Of a stretch of 64,000 nucleotides of DNA, positions 16,911-24,823 are shown piece by piece. The stretch lies in NCBI RefSeq assembly GCF_008329585.1, contig NZ_NPKP01000009.1, positions 124,001-188,000 on the forward strand. Reading direction: 5' to 3'. Position 1 is the first letter of the stretch; each line of letters begins with the position of its first letter. Made by a program: the position numbers and the translations under genes. The stretch comes from Mycolicibacterium sp. P9-22 (GTDB taxonomy: Bacteria; Actinomycetota; Actinomycetes; Mycobacteriales; Mycobacteriaceae). The notes under the pieces were generated by a model, which was not told where the DNA came from, did no database searches, and worked only from the letters and a program-made list of their open reading frames with translations.

Positions 16911-17519
16911 TCACAGGGTCGGGATACGGCGGAACTGCACCACATCACGCCAGGTGGTGCCCTCCCAGCACTGCAGCACGAAGCCGCGGGACTCGACGAG
17001 TTCACGCAGCGCCGCCACGCTCTGACGATCGGGGTCCGGAAAGGCCTCGACGAACACCAGCAGCGCCCCCGGGTTCAGCACCCGCTCCAGCGCGCGGATG
17101 CAGGCGTCCCGGTCGGGTACCTCCCCGAGCACCGCCGCCAGGAAGGCGACGTCGAAGGATTCGTCGGGGAAGGGCAGTCCACCGGCGGCGTCCCCGGCAT
17201 GGAATCCGACCCGGCAGCCGCTGTCGACATCCGCCAGCTTGCGCCGGGCCTTGTCCAGCATCTGCGGTTGCAGATCGAACAGGTCGAGCCGGCCCAGTGG
17301 CAGGCGCCGGGCGAGTTCGGTGCTGAAGTATCCGGGTCCGGGGCCTATCTCCAGGACGCGTTCGTTTCCGGCCAGCCGCAGCGAGTCGACGACGCTGCCG
17401 GGCCGTCCGATGACCCTGCGGACCGGATTGTTCAGGAACACCGCGGCCCAGTGCGGGTACGGGAAATCGCCCACCCGCCTGCTCTGCCGGAGCACGGTAT
17501 CCATCCATGAAGTCGGCAT
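16911..17519 (-). CDS. Class I SAM-dependent methyltransferase
   Basis: The 202-residue product has SAM motif I VLEIGPGPGYFSTELAR (about 55-70), motif II acidic end in LDLFDLQ, and a post-motif AGDAAGGLPFPDESFDVAFLAAVLGEVPD. The substrate is unknown; the fold suits ubiquinone/menaquinone-type or small-molecule methylation. The start ATG 17519 (MPTSWMDTV) has GAGGAG about 8 nt upstream; an in-frame upstream start at 17579 would add 20 residues but lacks a ribosome site. The gene ends 33 bases before ligA on the same strand. Confidence 0.82.
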   Translation of the reverse strand: MPTSWMDTVLRQSRRVGDFPYPHWAAVFLNNPVRRVIGRPGSVVDSLRLAGNERVLEIGPGPGYFSTELARRLPLGRLDLFDLQPQMLDKARRKLADVDSGCRVGFHAGDAAGGLPFPDESFDVAFLAAVLGEVPDRDACIRALERVLNPGALLVFVEAFPDPDRQSVAALRELVESRGFVLQCWEGTTWRDVVQFRRIPTL

Positions 17520-17587
17520 CTGACCACTCCTCACCTGCGAAAGTAAGGGTATCCTAACCGATAGGTGGCACCGATACACTGCTACCT

Positions 17588-17982
17588 GTGCCGCACCCGA
17601 TCATGTTCTCCGACGACGACTTCGGGCTCGCCGAGCTGCGCGGACTGGCACTCGGGTTTCCGGATGCCTTCGAGAAGGTTTCCTGGGCCGACCGGTGTTC
17701 TGCGCGCCGAAGATGTTCGCCATGTACGGCGGCAATGTGAAAACGGACGGCGAGATGGTGGCGTTCCCGCACTCGTTGCTGGTGAAGGTCGACGACTCGG
17801 ACCGCAGGTCCCCCGAGCAGGACGACCGGTTCTTCCTCCCCGCCTATATGGGCCCGTCGGGCTGGATGGGCCTGGACCTCACCGCGACGACGGTCGACTG
17901 GGACGAGGTCACCGAACTGCTGGATGCCTCGTTCCGGTTGGTGGCGCCGAAGAAGCTGATCAAGCAACTCGACGAGCGTTGA
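17588..17982 (+). pseudogene. MmcQ/YjbR-family protein, broken by a one-base frameshift
   Basis: From GTG 17588 one frame reads MPHPIMFSDDDFGLAELR then FPDAFEKVSW; a second frame from about 17688 reads PVFCAPKMFAMYGGNVKTDG to KKLIKQLDER (stop 17980-17982). Together they form one MmcQ/YjbR-like (CyaY-like fold) protein of about 131 residues. The break lies in the run GGG at 17685-17687: a fourth G would give VSWGRPVFCAPK and restore one frame. It could be a real loss or a homopolymer sequencing error. The family is thought to bind DNA or act as a small regulator, but its role is unclear. The next gene follows without a gap. Confidence 0.72.
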
Positions 17983-18690
17983 GTGGACGATCCCGGTCTG
18001 TTCACCTTCCATCTCACCCAGGCCCCCGTCACGACGACGGTGGCACTGATGCGTCGCGCGCCACAGGCGACCGGCCTTCGTCATGCCGAGTGCCTGTCGC
18101 TGATGCGACTGGGGGCGCCCACCGTGTCCCCGGACCGGATGCAACTGCGGCGGCTCGCGATGTTCGCGCGTTGGGATGACGAGGCCGCTTTGGAGTCGTT
18201 CCTCGCCAGCCGGGACGGCGAATGGTTCGCCGTCGGCTGGCATGTCCGAATGATGTTCCTGCGCCGCTGGTCTCAGCTCGCGGCGCTGGCCGATCTCCCC
18301 ATCCGGGCCGATTCCTGGACCGAGGAGGATCCGGTCGTCGCGGTGACGATGGCCCGGCTGCGCCTGCCCGAGGTGCCCCGTTTCCTGGCGTGGGGCAAGC
18401 CCGTGGAGCGGCTGGTGCGTGACCATCCCGGCGCCACCCTGGCCGTCGCCGCGATGCGGCCGCCGCGGTCGATCTCGACGTTCTCGATCTGGGAATCGGT
18501 CCGGGAGATGACCGATATGGTGCACGGCCACAGCACCATTGACGGTCCCACGCGTCACGCCGACGCGATGGCCGAACGTACCCGCCGCGATTTCCATCGC
18601 GAGTTCGCGACCTTCAGATTCCGCCCGGTGTCGGAGCACGGCAGCTGGGAGGGCCGCGGCGATTACCTCCCGCGGCGCTCCAGCTTGTAG
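17983..18690 (+). CDS. Spheroidene-monooxygenase-like (CrtA-like) protein
   Basis: The 235-residue product resembles proteins annotated as spheroidene monooxygenase: an N-terminal FHLTQAPVTTTVALMRRA strand-helix, a central RWDDEAALESFLAS block, and a C-terminal FSIWESVREMTDMVHGHS then HADAMAERTRRDFHREF. These are dimeric alpha-beta-barrel proteins, some of which bind heme. No carotenoid genes are nearby, so carotenoid oxidation is doubtful. The GTG start at 17983 directly follows the stop of the broken MmcQ gene. Its 3' end overlaps the convergent gene by 28 bases. Confidence 0.6.
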   Translation: MDDPGLFTFHLTQAPVTTTVALMRRAPQATGLRHAECLSLMRLGAPTVSPDRMQLRRLAMFARWDDEAALESFLASRDGEWFAVGWHVRMMFLRRWSQLAALADLPIRADSWTEEDPVVAVTMARLRLPEVPRFLAWGKPVERLVRDHPGATLAVAAMRPPRSISTFSIWESVREMTDMVHGHSTIDGPTRHADAMAERTRRDFHREFATFRFRPVSEHGSWEGRGDYLPRRSSL

Positions 18691-19508
18691 TGCAACCGCA
18701 CCGCCGGCATGTTCCACACCGTGAGTACGTGATCGGTGCGCAGCACCTGCTCGTCGTCGACGTACAGGTCGAAGGTCTCGTGCACGGGGACCCGCCTGGC
18801 GTAGTGGCCGCCGCCATCACGCACCAGCACATAGGCCCCGTCCGTGCCCCACGGGCCCGCCTGCGACACCAACCGCAGCCCGCCATCCGAGCGCCGGCGG
18901 GGCTGCAGGAACACCTGCACATTGCCATCCTCCAGCGGGAACGTGACGTGCACGCTCGGCCGTTCCGCTCCGGGAAGTGTTCTGCGAGAATAGCATCCGC
19001 TGAAAACCACGTCACCGTTACCACGCAGGGTGCGGATCCAGCCGGCCGCCACCTGGGCGCCGTCCCCGCCGGTGATGACCGACACCCGCCCGTCCAGGCC
19101 ACGCGACACGTCCAGCGGTCGCATGGGCAGGGCCAGCTGCTGCACACGCTTGCCGAACAGTCGCGAGATCAGCTCACCGCCGGGCCAGAACAGCGGGGAC
19201 CAACTGCTCCACACCTCCATGCGCCAGGCCGCGGTATGGGTGTAGAAATCGTGGATCATCGGGTGCACGGTCGCCGGGTCGAAACCCGGGCCCGCCAGTC
19301 CGGTGAGATCGGGTTGCAGACCGGCTTCGGGATCGCCCTCGGTCAGTGCACCGCCGCGCCGCGCCGCTTCGGCCCGCAGCCAACCGTCGCCGCCGCCGCG
19401 GGTCCCCACCGGCGCGGCCAGCCACCCGTCGGCGCCATCGAGGTCGACGCGGCGGCCTGTGAACCGCCAGAACTTGCGGGTCGCCAGATCCAGTGTTGCC
19501 GCCTGCAC
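18663..19508 (-). CDS. Conserved hypothetical protein
   Basis: The 281-residue product has no signal peptide or clear membrane segment. It starts MQAATLDLATRKFWRFTGRR and contains MIHDFYTHTAAWRMEVWSSW, RLFGKRVQQLALPM and a C-terminal half that looks beta-rich (VFLQPRRRSDGGLRLVSQ). I do not recognise a characterised domain. The GTG start at 19508 lies 16 bases after the stop of the alpha/beta hydrolase gene on the same strand, so the two are likely co-transcribed. Confidence 0.7.
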   Translation of the reverse strand: MQAATLDLATRKFWRFTGRRVDLDGADGWLAAPVGTRGGGDGWLRAEAARRGGALTEGDPEAGLQPDLTGLAGPGFDPATVHPMIHDFYTHTAAWRMEVWSSWSPLFWPGGELISRLFGKRVQQLALPMRPLDVSRGLDGRVSVITGGDGAQVAAGWIRTLRGNGDVVFSGCYSRRTLPGAERPSVHVTFPLEDGNVQVFLQPRRRSDGGLRLVSQAGPWGTDGAYVLVRDGGGHYARRVPVHETFDLYVDDEQVLRTDHVLTVWNMPAVRLHYKLERRGR

Positions 19509-19524
19509 GCTCCGGATCGTACGT

Positions 19525-20412
19525 CTACGTGGTCTTCAGGTACGTCCGCAGCCGGTCGAGCACCAGCTCGGGACGCTGCTCGACGATCCAGTGTCCGACA
19601 CCGGGCACGAGTTCGAGCTCGAAATCCGAACAATGCTCGGGCAGCACCCGCAGCAGTTCCGGGGTGAGCACCGAGTCATCGGTCCCGTGCAGCCAGCGCA
19701 CCGGTACCGACACGTGGTGATCGTCGAATTCCCCGCGCATCCAACGCACCGCCTCCCGGGTTTGGAAGGTCCGATACCAACGTGAGGCGGCTTCGGCGTA
19801 GCCGGGGCGGCGCATACAGCTGACATAGAACGCGATGTCCTCGTCCGGCGTCCGGAAGTCACCGCCCACCCAGGAGCCCACGAACCGGAAGAACCGTGTC
19901 TTGGGATCGGCGATCACCTTCGGGCCGATCACCGGCAGCAGCATCGGGACCTGGTACCACATGCGCCAGATGTTCAGCAGTGCCGAACGGTCGTGCTTCA
20001 GCCACGGCACCGCGGTGTTCAGGCCCATGAAGGCCGCGACCTTCTCGGGGTGGCGCAGCATGAAGATGGTGGCCACCGGCCCGCCCCAGTCATGCGCGAC
20101 GAGCTTGACCGGGCCCACGCCGAGCCGGTCACAGACGGCGGCCAGATCATCGGCCATATCGTTTTTGTAGTAGCGGTCGTTCGGCGCCGAGCTCCAGCCC
20201 GCGCCACGGAGATCCGGGCACAGCACCCGATATCCGTCCTCGGCGAGCGGGCCGATGAGCTCATGCCACTCCCACCAGTTCTGTGGAAAACCGTGCACCA
20301 ACATGACCGGTGGGCCGTCGGCCGGACCGGCGTCGGCGACGTGGATCGTCACGCCGCGACCGAGATCGACAAAGCGGTGTTGCACGCCGGGGAGATCGGG
20401 CGGTGTGTCCAT
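19525..20412 (-). CDS. Alpha/beta hydrolase, epoxide-hydrolase-like
   Basis: The 295-residue protein shows the alpha/beta-hydrolase fold: oxyanion motif HGFPQNWWEWHELI, nucleophile elbow AHDWGGPVATIF with Asp as nucleophile (HDWGG, as in epoxide hydrolases and haloalkane dehalogenases), an acidic residue in HGTDDSVLTPE and the catalytic His in GVGHWIVEQRPE. HGFP and HDWGG together favour an epoxide hydrolase. An extended frame begins at 20532, but the ATG at 20412 gives the natural start (MDTPPDLPG). A TACATT -10-like hexamer on the minus strand lies 6 nt upstream, so the message may be leaderless. Confidence 0.87.
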   Translation of the reverse strand: MDTPPDLPGVQHRFVDLGRGVTIHVADAGPADGPPVMLVHGFPQNWWEWHELIGPLAEDGYRVLCPDLRGAGWSSAPNDRYYKNDMADDLAAVCDRLGVGPVKLVAHDWGGPVATIFMLRHPEKVAAFMGLNTAVPWLKHDRSALLNIWRMWYQVPMLLPVIGPKVIADPKTRFFRFVGSWVGGDFRTPDEDIAFYVSCMRRPGYAEAASRWYRTFQTREAVRWMRGEFDDHHVSVPVRWLHGTDDSVLTPELLRVLPEHCSDFELELVPGVGHWIVEQRPELVLDRLRTYLKTT

Positions 20413-20424
20413 GACGACAATGTA

Positions 20425-20439
20425 CGGTATCCAGTACCG
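20425..20439. promoter_or_regulatory. Inverted repeat between hydrolase and acyl-CoA synthetase genes
   Basis: CGGTA-N5-TACCG is a perfect inverted repeat in the 94-bp divergent gap, just upstream of the hydrolase -10 candidate. Its place suits an operator controlling one or both genes. No regulator gene is adjacent, so the binding protein is unknown. Confidence 0.35.
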
Positions 20440-20506
20440 CTGGTAACACGTCGGCTTCCCAGGTTGCCGACATTTGCCCCGGCGGCGTGGTTCGATGGGC
20501 AGCACC

Positions 20507-22117
20507 ATGAGTATCGAAAGCCCGTTTCCCAAGGTCCAGATTCCCTCATCAAGCGTCTACGACTTCTTGTTCGCAGACGTCGATCCCGCAGTGGCAGAAC
20601 AGGTTGCACTGCTGGACTCGAAGACCGGCGACACCACCACCTACCGCCAGATGATCGACCGGATCGACGCGTTCGCCGGGGCGCTCGCCGCCCGCGGGCT
20701 CGGTACCGGTGACGTGGTGGGCCTGCACGCGCCCAACAGTTCGGCGTTCGCGATCGCCTTCCACGGCATCCTGCGGGCCGGTGCCACCGCCACCACCATC
20801 AATGCCCTCTTCACCGCCAAGGACATCACCAAGCAACTCACCGATTCCAAGGCCGCGCTGCTGGTAACGGTCACGGCGCTCAAACCACAGGCTCTGGAAG
20901 GCGCGCTCGCGGCAGGCCTGCACGAGTCGGCGGTCATCGTGCTCGACGGCCCGGGCGCCGACGCCGACGGGCACCCCAACGCCGAGGATCTGCTGGGCCC
21001 GGCCCACCCGGCACCTCAGGTCAGCTTCGATCCGGCCACCCATCTGGCGGTGTTGCCATACAGCTCGGGAACCACCGGCAACCCCAAGGGCGTGATGCTC
21101 ACGCACCGCAACCTGGTGGCCAACGTCGCGCAGATCCGGCCGTTGCAGGGCATGAACTCCGGTGACGTCGTCCTGGCCGTGCTCCCGTTCTTCCACATCT
21201 ACGGGATGACGGTGCTGCTCAATGCCGCCCTGCACGCCCGCGCCCGGCTGGTCATCATGCCCGCCTTCGATCTGACCGAATTCCTGGCCAATATCGCCGA
21301 CCACAAGTGCACGCACGCCTTCATCGCCCCGCCGGTGGCAGTGGCGCTGGCCAAGCATCCGCTGATCGACAACTACGACCTGTCCTCGTTGCGCGCCATC
21401 ATGTCCGGCGCCGCACCGCTGGATGAAGAGCTCGGCCGCGCCGTCACGGCCCGCCTGGGCTGTGCACTGGTGCAGGGATACGGAATGAGCGAGCTGAGCC
21501 CGGTCAGCCACATCACCCCGTTCGACGGCGGCAGGGAACTCGTGGGCTCGGCGGCGCCCGTCAGCTCCTGCGGATGGACGGTGCCCAACGCGGAGTCCAA
21601 GCTCGTCGATCCCGCCACCGGCGCGGAGATCGGGCTGCCCGAGCACGGACTCAGCGAGACCGGCGAGCTCTGGTTCAAGGGCCCCAACGTGATGGTCGGC
21701 TACCTGAACAACGACGCCGCGACCCGCGACACCATCGACGACGACGGTTTCCTGCACACCGGCGACCTCGCGCGCATCGACCCGACCGGCTGCGTGTTCA
21801 TCGTCGACCGGCTCAAGGAGCTGATCAAGTACAAGGGCTATCAGGTGCCGCCCGCCGAGCTGGAAGCCGTGCTGCTGGGCCATCCGTCGATCGCCGACGC
21901 CGCGGTGATCGGGGTGATCGAGCCGGAATCCGGCGAAGAGGTGCCCAAGGCGTTCGTCGTGCGTCAGCCCGACACCGAGCTCAGTGCGGACGCGGTGATG
22001 GAGTTCGTCTCCGGGCAGGTGGCGCCGTACAAGAAGGTGCGGCAGGTGGCGTTCATCGATGCGATCCCGAAGTCGGCGGCCGGGAAGATCCTGCGCAAGG
22101 ATCTGCGCGGCAGGTAG
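20507..22117 (+). CDS. 4-coumarate-CoA-ligase-like acyl-CoA synthetase
   Basis: The 536-residue adenylate-forming enzyme activates a carboxylic acid with ATP and CoA. The P-loop motif YSSGTTGNPKGVMLTHRN starts near residue 185. Other ANL motifs are YGMSELSPVSH, HTGDLARIDPTG, DRLKELIKYKGYQVPPAELE and the C-terminal lysine in PKSAAGKILRKDL. The VPPAELE and GYQ pattern is that of plant-type 4-coumarate:CoA ligases; the actual substrate (fatty or aromatic acid) cannot be told. ATG 20507 is preferred; in-frame starts upstream exist without support. It is divergent from the alpha/beta hydrolase. Confidence 0.92.
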   Translation: MSIESPFPKVQIPSSSVYDFLFADVDPAVAEQVALLDSKTGDTTTYRQMIDRIDAFAGALAARGLGTGDVVGLHAPNSSAFAIAFHGILRAGATATTINALFTAKDITKQLTDSKAALLVTVTALKPQALEGALAAGLHESAVIVLDGPGADADGHPNAEDLLGPAHPAPQVSFDPATHLAVLPYSSGTTGNPKGVMLTHRNLVANVAQIRPLQGMNSGDVVLAVLPFFHIYGMTVLLNAALHARARLVIMPAFDLTEFLANIADHKCTHAFIAPPVAVALAKHPLIDNYDLSSLRAIMSGAAPLDEELGRAVTARLGCALVQGYGMSELSPVSHITPFDGGRELVGSAAPVSSCGWTVPNAESKLVDPATGAEIGLPEHGLSETGELWFKGPNVMVGYLNNDAATRDTIDDDGFLHTGDLARIDPTGCVFIVDRLKELIKYKGYQVPPAELEAVLLGHPSIADAAVIGVIEPESGEEVPKAFVVRQPDTELSADAVMEFVSGQVAPYKKVRQVAFIDAIPKSAAGKILRKDLRGR

Positions 22118-22121
22118 CGGT

Positions 22122-22820
22122 TCAGATGCGGGGCAGCGCGCCGACGGAGCGCGCTGCCCGCGCCTGCCGGTAGCCCAGAGCAGCGCCGGCCAGCGGGATA
22201 AGCAACAGACCGAGGATGCCGAACAGTGAGGTCATCGGCTGACCGGGGCGTAGGTCGGGTCCGATCGGCAACACCGACAGGCCCATATCGGCCACCGGCA
22301 GCCCCACGACCGGCGGGGTGATCGGCGGCACGAGCACGGGTGCCGCGGACTGCGGCGCGATCACCTCGGCCGGCGGATCCGCCGGCACCGACGGTGACCG
22401 CGGTGATGACGCCGGTTCGGGTGGGCCGGCTATCGGTGCGAGTTCGGGTGCGTCGGCGTAGCTGGGCGCGACGGGCGTGGCCGGGCGTAACCCGGACCCG
22501 GTGCCGGCGTCATCGGCCGTGCGCGCGGTTCTGGCGGTGCGCACCGTGCGTGCACCGTCCGCGGTGGTCACCGACGGGCGCCTCGAATCGCTCGACGAGT
22601 TGTCCTCGTCGCCGCTGCCGGTGCTGTCGCCGTTGCTGGAGGAACCACCCATGGAGGCTTCACCGCCACGACGAACGGAGTCATCTCGGCGATCGGTCTG
22701 GCCGGAGTGCGACCCACGGTGTCCCGGGTCGGCGGTTGCGATGGCGCCAGGAGCGATGACCAGCGTCAATGCGACCGATGCACCCGCACCGGCCGTCACC
22801 AAACGCTTCCACTGATTCAC
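22122..22820 (-). CDS. Exported Ser/Pro-rich low-complexity protein with C-terminal anchor
   Basis: The 232-residue product has a signal peptide (about 1-31, ending ALTLVIAPGAIATADP), a Ser/Gly/Asp/Arg-rich region, a short RTxRTARTAR repeat near residue 90, a Pro/Ala/Val-rich stretch, and a C-terminal hydrophobic segment (about 203-220) followed by basic residues (RQARAARS). This is the layout of a cell-surface protein anchored at its C-terminus, similar to sortase-like or membrane-anchored wall proteins, but no LPxTG is seen. Function unknown. GTG start with GGGAG upstream. It lies 4 bases from the convergent acyl-CoA synthetase gene. Confidence 0.75.
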   Translation of the reverse strand: MNQWKRLVTAGAGASVALTLVIAPGAIATADPGHRGSHSGQTDRRDDSVRRGGEASMGGSSSNGDSTGSGDEDNSSSDSRRPSVTTADGARTVRTARTARTADDAGTGSGLRPATPVAPSYADAPELAPIAGPPEPASSPRSPSVPADPPAEVIAPQSAAPVLVPPITPPVVGLPVADMGLSVLPIGPDLRPGQPMTSLFGILGLLLIPLAGAALGYRQARAARSVGALPRI

Positions 22821-22871
22821 TGGCTCCCCAACCTTTGGGATTCACCTTACGCCACCTAGGAAGTTTGCCTG

Positions 22872-23882
22872 TCAGATTCCCTCAGGATCGGTTTGCAATC
22901 CGGCGGCGGCTTTCTGAACCAGGCCGATCGCCGTACGGGCCCACTCCTGGGTGGCACCGGACAGCCCGCAGGCAGGGGTGATACCGATCCGCTCGCGCAG
23001 CACCGTGCGGGGGAAACCCAGCCGATCGGTGACCTTGGCCGCCGCGGCGGCGACCTGCTGGGGTTTCCATTGCTGTTGCTGCGCGGTGCCGGGCACCACG
23101 CCCAGCAGGACCGTGCGCCCGGACTCCACGAATTCGCCCACACCGTCCAGGTCGGCGGCCTGCAAGGTCGACACGTCGACCGCTACTGCCTGTATCTGAC
23201 TGCGCTGCAACAACTTCCACGGCAAGTCGGCGGCACAGCTGTGCAGCGCGACCTCGCCGCCCACAGCGGCCACGCAGTCGTCCAGCAACGCCGCAGCGAC
23301 CTGTTCTTCGATCGGGTTCACCGGCGAGAAGCTGGTCACCCCGGTCAGCCTGCCCAACAGCGCCGCGGGCAGCAACGGTTCGTCGAGTTGCACCACCACT
23401 TCGGTGCCCAACCGGCGCGCCACCTCGGACCGGTGCAGCGACAGCCCTTCGGACAGCGACTCGGCCAGATCGCGCAGCGCCCCGCTGTCGGTGATGGCCC
23501 GGTGCCCGTTCGCGAGCTCCATCTGAGCGGCCAGGGTGATCGGTCCGGCGGCCTGAACCTTCACCGTGCGCCCGGAGCCCGGCAGCCCGGCCCTCTCCCA
23601 GGCCTCCTCCAGCGCGTCGAGATCCTCGTTGAGCATGCTCACCGCGCGGCGCAGTACCGAACTGCGGCCCGGCGCGATCCGGTAGGCGCGCGCCACGGTG
23701 TCGAAACCGATGTCCACCAGCAATGCGCCGGTACGTCCGATCAGGTCCGCACCGACACCGCGGGAGGGCAACTCGACCAGGTGCGGAAGGGTGTGCAGTT
23801 CCCCGATGACGATCTCGGCGGCCTCGCGCGCCGATTCACCCGGCCAAGATCCGATGCCGGTAGCGGCGGCGAAAACACTCAT
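22872..23882 (-). CDS. Cobalamin-independent methionine synthase-like protein
   Basis: The 336-residue product resembles the C-terminal catalytic barrel of MetE (UROD/MetE fold) but is far shorter than full MetE (about 750). It starts with ATGIGSWPGESAREA, has the HLVELPSRGVGADLIGR loop, and a HSCAADLPWKLL segment with a His and Cys of the type that bind zinc in MetE. It corresponds to Rv3015c. A methyltransferase role is likely; whether it makes methionine is unknown. Confidence 0.83.
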   Translation of the reverse strand: MSVFAAATGIGSWPGESAREAAEIVIGELHTLPHLVELPSRGVGADLIGRTGALLVDIGFDTVARAYRIAPGRSSVLRRAVSMLNEDLDALEEAWERAGLPGSGRTVKVQAAGPITLAAQMELANGHRAITDSGALRDLAESLSEGLSLHRSEVARRLGTEVVVQLDEPLLPAALLGRLTGVTSFSPVNPIEEQVAAALLDDCVAAVGGEVALHSCAADLPWKLLQRSQIQAVAVDVSTLQAADLDGVGEFVESGRTVLLGVVPGTAQQQQWKPQQVAAAAAKVTDRLGFPRTVLRERIGITPACGLSGATQEWARTAIGLVQKAAAGLQTDPEGI

Positions 23883-23906
23883 CGGCCAACCGTATTCGAT
23901 GGGAGA

Positions 23907-24251
23907 TCAGTCGGTCGCCCCGCCGGGCCCTTCCTCGACGTAGGCCCGCAATCGCGCCACCGCGCGATCCCAGCGTCGCGACAGCACGGTCAGGTACTCG
24001 CTGGCCTCGGCCAGCGGCTCCGGCTGAATCTGCCAGATCCGCTCCCGGCCCTGTTTGCTGCTGCATACCAGCCCGACCGCCTCCAACAGCAGAAGATGCT
24101 TGGTGGCGGCCTGCCGCGTCACCGGGATCACTTGTGTCACTTGCGAAGTCGAACACGGCCCGGTATCGCACAGCCGGGTGACGATACGCAGACGATTGGG
24201 GTCCCCAAGGGCGTCGAACAGTGCCGCCCGCTCGCCGGAAACGAGACTCAC
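23907..24251 (-). CDS. ArsR-family transcriptional regulator
   Basis: The 114-residue protein is a winged-helix ArsR/SmtB repressor: ALFDALGDPNRLRIVTRL then the recognition region STSQVTQVIPVTRQAATKHLLLLEAVGLV. The ArsR metal-binding ELCVCDL motif is absent (here LCDTGPCSTSQV), so it probably does not sense metals that way. It overlaps the SRPBCC gene by 4 bases (GTGA) and is the second gene of that operon. It likely represses its own operon at the GCAAC-N6-GTTRC sites upstream. Confidence 0.88.
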   Translation of the reverse strand: MSLVSGERAALFDALGDPNRLRIVTRLCDTGPCSTSQVTQVIPVTRQAATKHLLLLEAVGLVCSSKQGRERIWQIQPEPLAEASEYLTVLSRRWDRAVARLRAYVEEGPGGATD

Positions 24252-24742
24252 ACCGTGTTGCCCAACATGAGGTACTTACGCACCAGCTCGGTCTGCGCGG
24301 CCCAACCCTCGCTGTTGCCTTCGAATGCCGACGCGCGCCGATCGGCGGGGAGCGCGTCGAAGCCCGATTCGGTGATGCACAGCAGCACGCCCTCGGCGGT
24401 TTCGGTCAGCACGAACTCCACCAGCGTGGTCGGCACGGAGGCGCCATCGACGCCCGACTCCACCCCGTAGGGGTGCCACCGGAACGCCAGCCGCCGCGGC
24501 GGCTCCACCGCCAGGATCTGCCAGGTGTCGGCCTGACCGGCGTACGGGCGTTGGGCTGTGGCGACGTCATCGTCGACCGTCGTCGGGGTGATCACCCCGG
24601 TGACGGAACCGCCCGCCACGAACGGACCGTCGAAGCGCACCCCGAACCACCGGCCGAACTCCTCGGCGTCACTGACGGCGCGCCATACCCGGTCCAGGGG
24701 TGCGCGCAGGACGACCTTCTTCTCGATTCGATCGGAACTCAT
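24248..24742 (-). CDS. SRPBCC (AHSA1-like) domain protein
   Basis: The 164-residue product is an AHSA1/START-like hydrophobic-cavity protein: IEKKVVLRAPLDRVWRAVSDAEEFGRWFGVRFDG at the start and a C-terminal helix LPADRRASAFEGNSEGWAAQTELVRKYL. Such proteins pair with small ArsR regulators in many actinobacteria; ligands are unknown. ATG 24742 is preferred over a TTG two codons upstream because AGGAGG sits 6-7 nt before it. First gene of the pair. Confidence 0.88.
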   Translation of the reverse strand: MSSDRIEKKVVLRAPLDRVWRAVSDAEEFGRWFGVRFDGPFVAGGSVTGVITPTTVDDDVATAQRPYAGQADTWQILAVEPPRRLAFRWHPYGVESGVDGASVPTTLVEFVLTETAEGVLLCITESGFDALPADRRASAFEGNSEGWAAQTELVRKYLMLGNTV

Positions 24743-24744
24743 AT

Positions 24745-24806
24745 GCAACCTCCTAGTTGCCTTTCACACTAGCGCTGCGAACGGCGAAACGCAACCATTT
24801 GGTTAC
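24745..24806. promoter_or_regulatory. Two matching inverted repeats upstream of the SRPBCC-ArsR pair
   Basis: GCAAC-N6-GTTGC (24745-24760) overlaps the ribosome site of the SRPBCC gene. GCAAC-N6-GTTAC (24791-24806) lies 46 bp further upstream. Both share the half-site GCAAC and the same spacing, as expected for a dimeric repressor, most likely the ArsR protein encoded in the operon. Confidence 0.5.
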
Positions 24807-24823
24807 CTGAGGATGGCGTGAGT

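Noticed and set aside
20549..21883. 444-residue open frame on the minus strand
   Set aside because: Shadow of the acyl-CoA synthetase; no recognisable domain.
22893..24470. 525-residue open frame on the plus strand
   Set aside because: Crosses three minus-strand genes that have clear domains.
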